DNA of 64,000 nucleotides from Brachionus rotundiformis (lineage: Eukaryota; Rotifera; Eurotatoria; Ploima; Brachionidae), in assembly GCA_016802295.1 (NCBI GenBank), contig JAESIW010000179.1:124001-188000 (forward strand), in the 5' to 3' direction. Below, in pieces: positions 43,661 to 54,878 of the stretch. Positions within the stretch are counted from its first letter, which is position 1. Each line of letters opens with the position of its first letter. The notes under the pieces were generated by a model that saw nothing but the letters and a program-made list of their open reading frames with translations, was not told the DNA's origin and searched no databases. Made by a program: the position numbers and the translations under genes.

Positions 43661-44705
43661 CTAAATTCTAAAACTTTGATCTAAATCATCAATACATGGA
43701 TAACTTGCTTGAGTTCCTTTTCTTTGTACAGTCTGTGAAGCATATGAACTTGCCAACTCAATCGCTTGATATATATCACATTTGCCAATAAAGTGAGACA
43801 AAGCGCCACAGAAAGCATCGCCGGCACCAGTAGAATCAACAACTTTAACTTTCTTCCCGGGATAATACTTAATATCACCATTCTTTTTATTGCCAAAAAG
43901 GCAGCCCTTTTCACCCAAAGTAACCACTACCCCTATTTCAAATCCTTCTCTTTCCAGCACAGTTCGACACGCTTTCTCGGCTTCTTGAACAGATTTGACA
44001 CTTGAGCCTGTAAAAACCTCCGCTTCTACCTCATTTACCACCAACATGTCCACATATTTATTGAACTCAGGGTCCAAGTCTTTGATCGCAGGTGCAAAAT
44101 TAAACACAGTTATTACTAAAATAAAAAATCTAAATAGCTTAAAAGACTTTATTGTTTTATTTACAGTTGTGTTTTTTTGCCAATTTGAGAGAGTATAATG
44201 CCGTGGTTCCTTTAACAACCATTGACGTTATTAACACTTTAGACTTTTTAATCAAATTCTCAGCTAGGTCGATATCTTGTTCGACGAGCTCGAGTGTAGC
44301 ACCAAAATTTACAGCAATGCTGTTGTTTCCTTCTGGATCGACCATTATTGAGGCGACCGAAGTTGGGGCTTTGTCTGTAAAGGTCACATGGTCGATATTG
44401 ATGCTTTCTTTTTGAAGAATGCTAATAAAATTTTTTCCAAACATGTCTTGACCAAGCTTGCAAATGAAAGCATTCGTGGAGCCAAGTCTGGCAGCAGCTA
44501 TGCACACATTAGCACCTTTGCCACCAGGCAAGAGTTCGAAATCATTGGCAGTCATTGTCTCGCCCATTTTGGGCATGCGATTCACATAGCTTAAAAAATT
44601 TGATTTTTTATTGATATTTAATTTGTAAAAAAATTAGTAGACATACAAAAGACAATCAATAACACAATCGCCAACAGATACAACATCGAATAGTTTATCG
44701 CTCAT
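43661..44705 (-). CDS. RBKS: Ribokinase
   Basis: Phosphorylates D-ribose to ribose 5-phosphate with ATP, feeding the pentose phosphate pathway and nucleotide synthesis; cytosolic. Three exons on the minus strand are 44705-44647, 44589-44165 and 44115-43661. Introns are 57 and 49 bp, GT-AG, phases 2 and 1. The product is 312 residues; human RBKS is 322. The PfkB-family first signature is LPGGKGANVCIAAARLG at about residue 38-54, and the second, DSTGAGDAFCGAL, holds the catalytic Asp. VDMLVVNEVEAEVFTG and VVTLGEKGCLF are typical ribokinase blocks. ATG at 44705 gives FDVVSVGDCVID, the normal first strand. Confidence 0.93.
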
Positions 44706-46049
44706 TTTTGAGTTAAAAGTCTCTTAAATTTTTTATCTTTAAATGCATTCTATATAAAGGTAAAAATGCGTGTATATAATTTTATTTTTTAAAGTTTACA
44801 ATGTGAAGTTAAAGATAAATGTTGCTTTGATAAAAAATCATTGCTTATTATTTTTATAAAGAAACATTTTTTTTAATTATTAAATTTTGACATTTTACTA
44901 AAGAATAAAATTTTAAATATTAGTTGCCAAAAATCTCAATAAAGAGTTAATTTGCGTATAAAAAAATAAAAAAGAGTTTAATATAATTAAAAAGATCTTA
45001 TAACAATTTTTACGTATTTTGTCAATTTTTTACACCAAGCTAAATTTTTTTATTATAAACTATTTTAAAAATCAAGTCCTAAAATTAAATATTTGTTTAT
45101 GATGATTATTTTATTAATTTGATATTTGCTCTAATAAATATCATAAAGCTAAATCCAGGAACACGTAACTACAAATTCATAGATTTCTAGGATAAATAGT
45201 GATAACTTGGAGTTGAGTTGAAGAAAATAAATTTTGGACCGCTTTGAGGGTTTGGATATTAGGCGTTGGCTTGAGTTTTTGACATTTGGAGCATATCTGG
45301 TAGTAAACATAAATTGCTCAATTACCTTGGTTAATCTTACCCAAGGGAATCTGCTACTGACAGCCTTGTTGGTTTTTTCCAAAATTTAAATGACATGCAG
45401 TGTTTGAATCAATGAAAAAGCCATTTTAGAAATTGCCAAATAATCCAAGAATAACCTTATCACAAGTTCCAAGAATTCCAAGCTACGTGAATGAGTTTTG
45501 TGAAATTTGGTACAATAGAGCAGAACAAAATTCAAAAAATTCTTATAGCTTTTTTTCCAAAGTTTGAGCATTTTTCTGCAAATGTAACATGGTGTAATAT
45601 TGCTGGTTGCATCAACTGTCACAGTTTGTTTTTATAAAAGACAGCTGATGCCTTGACCAAACGCTTAATTGCGAAGGGATTTGTAATACTAATACTTAGC
45701 TAATACTTCTTTAAATAGTGATTATTACCAGTTCAATCTATTTTGGTAATGTTTGAAAGAGAAATAAAATAGGCATTAAATTATTTTAAATATATAAATT
45801 AGAAAGCCGATTTTAATTTATTTTAATGAACTGTTTATATAATTTATTTTATCTCTTTAATAAAATATACTATTCTTGAACAATAATATTAATTTAAATA
45901 AAATAATTTATATCTAAAATATTCATCTAATCTTTACATTTAGTAATAAACAAATAAAAACAATTTATTTTCAATATGAAAGCTTAATAAAATATTCAAA
46001 CAAAATTCATGGGCTTTAAGTTAAAAACTATGGTACAGATGACAAAAAA
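44706..46049. other. Spacer with an unidentified decayed coding-like region
   Basis: At 45622-45149 two consecutive minus-strand frames are open for 78 and 77 codons. They include ITPCYICRKMLKLWKKS and FPWVRLTKVIEQFMFTTRYA, and base composition is less AT-rich than around it. Only a stop and a frame change separate them, so it looks like a dead transposon or host gene. The family is not recognised. Confidence 0.35.
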
Positions 46050-48220
46050 TTAATTTTTGTCTAACATTGTGTTCAACAATCGTAAACCACTTGCAAACAA
46101 ATTATTAAAACTACTCTGATTACTCTTTAGAATACCCACACTGTCCAATTCTAATCGATTAGTCTCGTCACCCAACAGCTTGCGGTCGATCTCTTTAAAA
46201 TAATAGCTATCCCAAAGTTTCAGCTTATCTGTTTCTATGCTCAGATTTTCTTCATAAACCATATAATCTTGGTTAATGTACTTGTCTTTATTTGAGTTTA
46301 CATATGACCATAGAGACACAGTCTTATTTTGTATCTCGTTTCTATCTCGTTCCATCTCAGAGTCCATTAGAAATGTGCCGTACTGGTTTGAGTACAAACT
46401 TTGAAGAATATCGTGCAGCAATTGTTCAGTGAATTCAAAAAAAACCTTGTTCTGGCTCATTATTTGCCAAACACAGTCGATAAATTGGACGAATATTGGC
46501 GATCTGTCTTGATCAAAATACTTATGACATCCATGACCAACTCTCTTAAAATTATAAAAGAAATTTTATATTAGCTCTTATTTAATTAATTTTCTTTTAC
46601 ACATGTCCATCAAAAATCTTAATCAATGGTAAAATGTAATGGAGAAACAATTAAATGTTGTTTTTTGCTTTTATATTAAGCATTATAAATTAACTAGACA
46701 TTTTTAAAAATTATTTAATTGAAAATTTTTATTCCGAATAAAAGTTAAACACATGTTTGCCAAATTTCTAAATGGTTGAATAAATTATTTCAATATTTGA
46801 CGTTTTATTAAATTCAAAAATTAATCTAAACTTTGAAAAATTTTTATCTTAAATTATTAACTTTTTTTTGCTTAATTATTCTTTCTTGAAAATAAATTTT
46901 TTTTTATTTTGACAAATTTAGTAATTTAAATAAAATAATCGCTAAAAATTAGCAATTAAATTGATGGTTAGTTAACTTTATCTCGCAATAAAAAATTAAA
47001 TTTATAAAAAAAAAAATTTTTAAATGATAGACTTTTTAAATAGATTATTATCTCTACATTTTAAAACTTACAGTGGAAAACTTGTGGCCAAAACTGAGCC
47101 ACTCTTTTTCAATTAGAACTTGGAAGCCTCGCAAAGTACGATAGAAGTCGTCCATTAAAATCATGGACAATGAAGTAAGCTGAGGCGTCCTGTCCCATCC
47201 ATCGCTACAATGTACCAGCACAGTATGGCCATTGGTTATTCGGTCGCATATTTTCAAACATCCATCTAAAATTAACTTTAAATGCTCAAGCCATTTCGAG
47301 TCCAAATTGAAGCTGACCACGCCAAGACAGTCCCGCATTGTGTGTATATTCTCGATGCGCAAAAACTCCAATTTAAAAAAGTCATAATACTTTTCATTTT
47401 CATAACCACCTCCATTGGTACAATTGGCCAATGCGTTCAGATAGGGTCTTGCGTCAAATATGTAGCCCTTGGGTGTAGAGATCATTTGAGCTATTTTCTT
47501 TAGATAATCTTCGTCGTAGAGGGACCGCTTGCCTGATATGCCACACAAGGGCTGCGACGAGCGCAACAAGGGCACATAATTTTTGCTTTCACTAAGCCAA
47601 CTTAGAACCGGAAGCCGATTTTTGGACCGAAATTGAGCGACCAGCTTCAGCTCTTCGTCGGTCACAAAACTTGGCACACACAGCTTTCTGGGATAGGTTT
47701 CACAAAGCTCGAAATTCTGGTTAGCACTCGATATCCGCCAACGATCGCCTATGCCCATTCTGGTGTACTCTTTTTCTGGGTTGTAGACAGACCAGCCGGT
47801 GGAATCCTGAAGCTGTGGCTTGTGCAAATAGGCGAAGCAGTCTATGCTCGAGCCAAGATAGAATGTGTACTTGACCAGCTGATCAAAGACCAGTAGTTCG
47901 AAGTTTGGGTCACCTTCGAGCTTTATAAATTGGTAATATCGGCCATTTTTGCATATTACTGTGAGACCGATGAGCTCGGTGCCCGAGTTTGTGCTATTGG
48001 GGTATATTTTGTCTATCTTAAGTATAAAACCTAGGGGAACGTCTACGACTAAGGGCTCGGATTTGAAGAAAAACCGAAAATTGCTAATGGTTAATTTGCC
48101 AAGTATGCGCGAATCAAATGCTGACAGATAGCAGTCTATGTTGGTGCTTAAAGTTTGTTCGCCGTCTATCAGACTAGCTATGTTTGGCTCTTCTTCAGTG
48201 CCAGAGACTTCATTGCTCAT
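46050..48220 (-). CDS. MTMR2: Myotubularin phosphoinositide 3-phosphatase (MTM1/MTMR2 type)
   Basis: Removes the 3-phosphate from PI3P and PI(3,5)P2 on endosomes. Two exons on the minus strand, 48220-47072 and 46544-46050, are joined over a 527-bp GT-AG intron in phase 0, giving 547 residues. The PH-GRAM domain occupies about residues 20-130 (GKLTISNFRFFFKS). The phosphatase domain contains WRISSANQNFELCETYP, VLSWLSES and the intact CX5R active site VHCSDGWDRTPQL, so it is an active member. The intron splits SFGHKF from RVGHG just before DRSPIFVQFIDCVWQ. It is somewhat shorter than human MTMR2 because the C-terminal coiled coil and PDZ tail are missing. Which of MTM1, MTMR1 and MTMR2 it corresponds to is not settled. 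Confidence 0.9.
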
Positions 48221-48371
48221 TTTTTTGTTGTCAAAAAACTGTAAGGTGATTTTATTTTGTTTAGAGAAAAATCTACAGAATTATAATGTTCATATGATTT
48301 TTATAATAATTTCATAGGATTTTGAATGCAAATTAGGTAATAAAAATAATTATGGAGCAAAATAGTTGGAG

Positions 48372-49240
48372 AGTGTGTTTCAAAATAAACTTAAAAATAG
48401 ATTTGATTTTGAAAAAAAAGTTAAATAATTTTATTCAAAATAATATAGATTGTAGTATTGGTAATCTGTACGAATTTAAAAATATGAAATATGAAATTGG
48501 TAATATTTTATAGATGACTGAATCGAATACATTTGGCCAAATAGGAGTAGAACAGATGGTAAAAGATTGTTTTCCAAGGTATTGTCCTTTATAAATCTTG
48601 CATATACCAATTCCAAATGTAAAAAATGAATCCCCATATACTGGCTGAACCTCTACCATTTTGTTATCTTGGAACATCGGGTGAAACTTTTCATTTTTAA
48701 ACCATTTTACTATTGACTTACGATTTAAGACCTCCAAATTGGACTCGTCACAGAAAATAATTCTAGACCAATCATTAGCTATCCAATTAATTCTCTGTAT
48801 ACACAACTTATATCTTTTTTGTCTATCTCCAATGTCTAGAAGTGGTTTTCTGACCGCTGTATGAGAATCTGTACCTTTTTTTCGGGAGATAACTCATTAC
48901 AGTACACAGTACTTATCCTAACCTCTCGAATCTTTATTTTTTGGCAGCTAGATGTAGGATCATTTCCAATCTTTCCAGAAATGTAATAGTTAAAACCTTT
49001 AGATTACCCGAATTAGTAAACATTGCAATTGAACCGACTGTTATTTTATAATTTTGAATGGTTATAAATTTTTAAAATTTGATTATAGTTTATGTCGAGT
49101 GTGATATATCAAAATATAGAGAAAAAAAATTTTCAAATTTTTATTTCTTTTAACTCAAATTTTTGTAAAATTTAATAAATAAACAATTTTTGAAAATAAA
49201 ATAATTAATTTTCAAATTTTTGAAACATTCTGTATAATTT
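48372..49240 (-). mobile_element. Dead Tc1/mariner transposon
   Basis: A minus-strand ORF (48806-48435) contains ANDWSRIIFCDESNLEV, the second catalytic block (DxS/DES) of Tc1-type transposases. Just upstream in a broken frame are HTAVRKPLLDIGDRQKRYKL-like residues, the part that normally precedes it. The DNA-binding half is degraded. Candidate ends share GTTTCAAAA near 48378 and, inverted, near 49220, a plausible but weak inverted repeat. Confidence 0.7.
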
Positions 49241-52200
49241 AAGATATAATTAGGCAATACTTAAGCTTTGTTTCTTCTGTGCCAGTCTTGATTCAACCCA
49301 CGCAAGTCTTTAATACCGTGGGCTGATGATATATCCAAAGCTTAGTCTAAAAAGGGACTTTCAAAGATTTTTTTAATCATGCCAATATCCTGTTCCGAAA
49401 TAAAGATCATTTTTGAGCATTCCATTTCATAGTTTTAAAATTCTTGTTCATCAACAGTCTTGGCTAAAAGTTTCTTATCCACTCTTTGCTTTTCAGCATC
49501 CTAACCAACTGCAAAGTTATCATATCATATCTTGAAGCTTATATTTCCATTTTCATTTTCGTATTGTTTGATTAAGCTTTGCATACGTTTTTAATTTTTT
49601 CCAGCATTTTATTATCTGGTTTTATTAGTTGACCCATAAAAAAAGTTAAGGATCATAACTAAAAATAAAACAGATAATATTTATTTAACCAGTAGCAATT
49701 TATTAAAGGACAATATTTATGAGAATTAGAATGAATTTTAGATAAAAACTGTAATTTTTTCCCGAATGGTCTGATAAAAGTAGTTTTTTAAATGGTTTGA
49801 TTTAATCATTTAGATTCAGAATAGTTACAAACTATGGGCTAGATGTGTATTTTAAGTTAATAATAAGTTATAACCAAGTTAAGATTTATTGAAAAATATT
49901 TTTTTTTACTTGATTAAAAGATAATAAATATCCATCTATGAGCTATTATTTTAATAGCAGATTCCTTTAGTTAATTAATAAAATAAATCAATAACTTCCT
50001 CAGAATTAATCTAAAGTCATTCGTCAACGATTTGCTTTGGCGTAATGTAGCCGTGTCCAAAACAGTCGACCCTTTTGTTAAAATTTTCCTTTAAATTTCA
50101 AAATATAAAATATCAAACTTAACCAAGAAAATGAAAAAATCATAAACCAAGATGACAGAAATGATACATGGTCTTAGATCGAATTGTCGCTGTAAAGTCT
50201 GATTATATACTGTATACAGTGATCAAAATAAACCAACAGGGCAGTCAACAGGATGAAATTCAAAAGGCGAGTTATAAAGCTGACCAATTTCTGGACATTC
50301 TATTAAACAAAAATATACCAAAACTAGTGGCATTTGTGTGAATTATGTAGTAATGTGGTCAGTATGTAGCAAAACATACATGAGAAAAAAAATTAAAATT
50401 ATTTACTAAATTTTATCAAATTAAAATATTTACATACTTTAACTATCAATAAAGTTTATACATTAATTGACTAGTTCACGTATTTTTGTCTAAAAAGTTC
50501 TGTATACTCAGTTTACCTACCAAACTTTAGAAAGTGGACACAATTTTCAATTCACATTGTAGACATATTATAATCCATTTGATATTATTGCCTATATCAA
50601 ATAAAATTTATCAAATTTTATTTTTGGTCTTAATTTTTCAATCTATTTTTAAATTGTTTTTACATTTATTATTTTTAAGTCTATATTTAAATATAGAGCC
50701 AAGAAACCTATTTTTCTCAAAATTAAAATTTTGGCTTAGTTTTGATAATTTAAGGCAAATTTTACACTTAATTAGCAAAGAGGCAAATAAGTTAAACCTC
50801 TTTGTCTTTAAATTGCATCTTTTAAAACAACCAAAGCCATTACCACAATATTTCATTCAAGTAATCAAAAAAATCTTGAATTCTCTATATTTACTTAACT
50901 AAATAAAAAAATAAAAAATAATTTATTTTTCATAATTATTTATTTAATTTAATAAAATGGCTTTTTGAATGAGTTATTTTTATGTACAAGAGAAGTGAAT
51001 TGATTTATCCCTTTAGTCCATAGCCGAAATTTTTTTATAAAACTTATGTACCCCAGAGCTTAGAAAGGTAAAAAGATTACTTGATTACAATTAAAAATCT
51101 TTTACACATTAAAATTATCTAATTTTTAGTAAGAATTATAATCAATATTTTTTGTTGTCAAATGGTAAAATTATTTTATGGGAGATGCTTTTAGGTACCA
51201 ATTGAAATAATCGAGTTTTCTGGTACATATTTTCTACACTAATTAAAAAATATTATTTTAAAATTTATATTTATCGCAATTGATCAATAAGAGAAAGCTT
51301 CTTTTTATTAAGAAATTCTGATATTTTTTGGTATCTAAGTGACCTAAATTTAAAAACATTTTTTAGATCAACTACAACTATCAACTAAATAAATCAATTT
51401 TTTTAAACCTTAAGTCCAAATAAATATATTGGTAATTAATTTAAAATTAACTTTCTGTTCTTTCTGGACTTACATAAAAAGTTATCGAATTTAAAAACTA
51501 TTTAAAATTAAGAACAGAATCACTTTTAAGTAAAAATTTTTTCAGTTATAAGAAGTTTTAAGAGACTATTCGATCTATCAAATTCTGTAAAAAAAAAACT
51601 TCTTAAGACTTTAATAGTGCCTTACTTTTCAAAAGAGGCAGTATCAATGCTTAAGTTTTGATTTGAAGTAATTTAAGGAATAGTAAGTCTGAAAATTATC
51701 AATCAAAAAATTTTAACCAAATGATGTGTTACATTATTTATTATTTTATCTATAAATAATTATCTATATATTGAAGTCTTCAACTATATTAAGCTTTTCT
51801 AATGATTAAATATAACCATTGAAACACAACTAACAAATAATGCTTTTGATATGGACCTTATAATTAACTTGTTTTAAAATTTAAATTAGGTATATAAGAA
51901 ATTTAGTTTCAAAATAGTATTTATCTTTGACATATTTTATCTAATCAAACTGTATTTTAAAAAATAAAAAAAAAATAATTTAAAAGAAATTAACTAATGA
52001 GCGTGTAATGTATAACATGAGAATAAATATGAGAAATTATCTTCTCAACACCTATTGACTTAATTTGGTACAAAATTATAAAAACTTTTGCTAGCGTGTC
52101 CATTAATTTGTATTTTTTTTATTTATAAGATTATAAAAAATATTTTAAGATAAGACCGATAACATTTAAGTTCTAGTCTACAGACTAATTGAGAAAACTC

Positions 52201-52314
52201 AAAAATCTGTTTTTAATTTAAGTACCGAAAAATCTAGAAAAAATCAAAAACCTTTTAAAAAACAGCTATTATTTTTTATATTAAGAAAATAAAATAAAAT
52301 TTTAAAAATTTAAA
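49241..52314. other. Long spacer with several coding-like fragments
   Basis: At 49640-49260 the minus strand reads a mostly open frame interrupted by stops (for example EKQRVDKKLLAKTVDEQEF, then MIFISEQDIGMIKKIFE), probably a dead gene. At about 50075-50020 a clean minus-strand run VDCFGHGYITPKQIVDE ends at TGA after an AAAAG acceptor-like site. At 50166-50339 a plus-strand 57-codon ORF begins MVLDRIVAVKSDYILYTV; its minus strand encodes a hydrophobic run. None is recognised. A 122-codon plus ORF at 50534-50902 looks like AT-rich chance sequence. The rest shows nothing. Confidence 0.3.
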
Positions 52315-53202
52315 ATGAATGGGCTCTATTCAAATCACATAAATTTAAATGCTGCCACAAACAACGAGTTCACTTATGAAAGAGTTAAGGCAATAGCAGA
52401 TTGGCTTTTGGCTCGAGTGGACATCCGGCCCAAGATTGGTATTGTATGCGGCAGTGGCTTAGGAGGTCTTGGCGAGAAGGTTCAAGAAGCCAAAGTGTTT
52501 CCTTACGAGCAAATACCAGACTTTCCGCGCAGCACAGTTGTTGGTCATAAGGGAAATTTAATCATTGGCTTGTTGGACAGCGTTCCAGTTGTTTGTATGC
52601 AAGGCCGCTTCCATTCTTACGAAGGCTACTCGAACGCATTGTGCACAATGCCCATGAAAGTATTTAAATTAATGGGCATTGAGACAATTGTTTTAACATG
52701 TGCTGCTGGTGGTCTAAATTTGTCGTTTGAAGTGGGAGATATCATGGTGATAAAAGATCATGTGGCGCCTTTACTCTGGACCTTGCAAAATCCCCTAGTT
52801 GGTTTGAACGATGAAAGATTTGGTCCACGATTTCCAGCTGCAAATAAAATTTACACAAAAAAGCTTCGGGATGAGTTTAAATTAATTGCCAAGGATAAGA
52901 ATGTGGAGCTTAAGGAGGGAGTATATTCGTCTTTTGGTGGCCCCTGTTATGAGACAGTTACAGAGCTTAGAGCTTTGTTACAAATGGGCGTAGATGCCGT
53001 CGGAATGTCAACTGCCAATGAAGCTCTTGTGGCAAGTTACTGCGGTATTCAGGTCTTTGCTATTGCCCTGATCACTAACAAAGCTGTAATTGATTATGAC
53101 AGCGATAGTTTTCCATTTCACGAAGAAGTCATAGAGACCGCAAATAGACGCGCTCAAATCCTTCAAGAATTGGTCACTTGCTTTGTAAAGAAAATAAATT
53201 AG
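52315..53202 (+). CDS. PNP: Purine nucleoside phosphorylase
   Basis: Cleaves inosine and guanosine with phosphate to the free base and ribose 1-phosphate; cytosolic purine salvage. 295 residues in one exon; the human enzyme is 289. GIVCGSGLGGLGEKV holds the phosphate-binding Ser. VVGHKGNLIIG carries the conserved His, MQGRFHSYEGY the phosphate-site Arg and His, and TCAAGGLN the central strand. FGGPCYETVTELRALLQMG and DAVGMSTANEALVA hold the base- and ribose-binding residues (the Glu of CYET and the Met). ALITNKAVIDYDS supplies the Asn of the purine site. All are intact, so it should be active on 6-oxopurines. Start at 52315 matches the family N-terminus. Confidence 0.95.
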   Translation: MNGLYSNHINLNAATNNEFTYERVKAIADWLLARVDIRPKIGIVCGSGLGGLGEKVQEAKVFPYEQIPDFPRSTVVGHKGNLIIGLLDSVPVVCMQGRFHSYEGYSNALCTMPMKVFKLMGIETIVLTCAAGGLNLSFEVGDIMVIKDHVAPLLWTLQNPLVGLNDERFGPRFPAANKIYTKKLRDEFKLIAKDKNVELKEGVYSSFGGPCYETVTELRALLQMGVDAVGMSTANEALVASYCGIQVFAIALITNKAVIDYDSDSFPFHEEVIETANRRAQILQELVTCFVKKIN

Positions 53203-53454
53203 TTGTTTTTTTTTTATAAATTACTAGAATTAAATTTTATTATTAAATCAATGTCATTTTAGTTTAGATTTAACTAAATTGAGTAATTATTAATCTTGAA
53301 CTCTGTTATAAAATTCATCAAAATTTTTTCTTAAATAAATTTTTTTAAAAAAAAAATTTGGCTTTTTAAATTTTAATTAAAATTAAATGAGGAATCTGTT
53401 TTTATTATTTAAAGATTTAAATTATCCTAAAAATCCATTTCAATTTCAAATCCA

Positions 53455-53960
53455 GCTGAAGATAAGTTTTATAGTTGTAGTTTTTGCTGCAACATGAAAC
53501 ATGTAGAGTGTCTGAGTCCACCACTGCCTTTTGACAGCTCAAAGATGTAGCAACCTATTTCATTAATCTATCTAGAGCAGCTGTGGTTGACTTAGATTTT
53601 ACCACATTTTGGGGTAACCTGTTCCAGTGTGACAGACATGTCTAAAATGGTTTGTGGGAAAATTTCTCTTTGAAATCTGATGCCCCTTATTGCCGTGGCT
53701 GGACCTCTGATTACTGATCTATTTACCAGATCTCTGACCAGGTTCACCTTTTTAGTCCATTTACCAAACAAGAATATGACAATATGACATTCGAGCCGCT
53801 CTCACGGCTTTTTAAAACATATCTATGCTTAGCATTTAGTTTGCCAAAATTTATTACTTAGCACTTATCAGCATTAAGTCCCATATACGACACATCTTTC
53901 CATTGACATACTGAAATCTTTCTACAGCGTTTTTTTATATTATTTTTAACTTTAAAAATG
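53455..53960 (-). mobile_element. Decayed LINE reverse transcriptase 3' end
   Basis: On the minus strand broken frames read HWNRLPQNVVKSKSTTAALD followed by RLMK and a stop near 53550. This is the typical CR1/Jockey-type ending. Farther upstream fragments such as CLVNGLKR and KPF fit the preceding region. Stops are frequent. It lies just downstream of PNP, in opposite orientation. Confidence 0.7.
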
Positions 53961-54878
53961 TTCTTCTTTAGCTTAAAATTGACCAAAAATGAATCACTTG
54001 CTAGACTAACTTTACCATTAGCGGTAAAGTAAGCTAAAGAAACAAACTAAAATAAAATTAAATAACTGGACTCTCTTTATCAGGTCCGAGGCGCTCCTTC
54101 CTAAATTATTTTTTAAAAAATATTGAAATTTAAGCTTTTATTTAATTTTTAAATTAATAGAGAAAAGTTAATTTCATTTAAAAATCATAAGAATTACAGT
54201 TTTAACAGATAACATTTTGTAATGGTCAAAAAGTATTGCGTGGCAATGCCCAATTAGCAAGTCTTGATGTAAAAGCTTAATAAGTTTAAGCTTAAATAAG
54301 CATTAATATAAAATAATTTGAAGAGTTATGTAAAAACAATTGGAGTTTTAAAATTTATTTAAATTGGATTTAATTTTTTTCATTAGATTTAGAAGATTTT
54401 CATTTGCAAAAGATGAAGTTGGAAAGATTTTTTTGATTTAGTAAAAGGTCTAAAGCCAAAACCAAGGAGAAAAAAGGTGAGCTTGGAATGTAATTCATTT
54501 TTATGTTTTATATGTTATTTTTTTTATATATTTTAAAATATACGATGGGAATTAAAAAAACTTCTTAAGATAAATATTGTCTTAAAAATTTCTTATTTTA
54601 AAAAATACGAAATTGTTTTTTGATAAATCTAGGAATAATAATATCAATATTTTAAATGAAAAAAGAAACAGCCGTCTAACCATATTAATACACCTTTTAA
54701 ACAAATTTTAAATCAAATTGTGAAAATGAAACTAACCTTTTAGAAAATCTTCATTTCAAAAAACCTTGGTAATCAAAATTTTAGGATTTTATGACATTAA
54801 AATTCAATCTAATTTGTTTACTAAATGATAAAAAAATGGATATAAGGATAAGAAAAAATATATTTTCTCAAATTTAAA
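53961..54878. other. AT-rich spacer with small palindromes
   Basis: Near 53965-54045, TTCTTTAGCTTA pairs with TAAGCTAAAGAA, and inside it CTTTACC pairs with GGTAAAG. These form nested hairpins without coding sequence, possibly a small transposon relic. Nothing else seen; the end must contain the promoter of the next gene. Confidence 0.4.

Noticed and set aside
50534..50902. 122-codon plus-strand ORF
   Set aside because: Composition follows the local AT bias (Phe, Leu, Ile, Lys), without motifs; the opposite strand is equally open.
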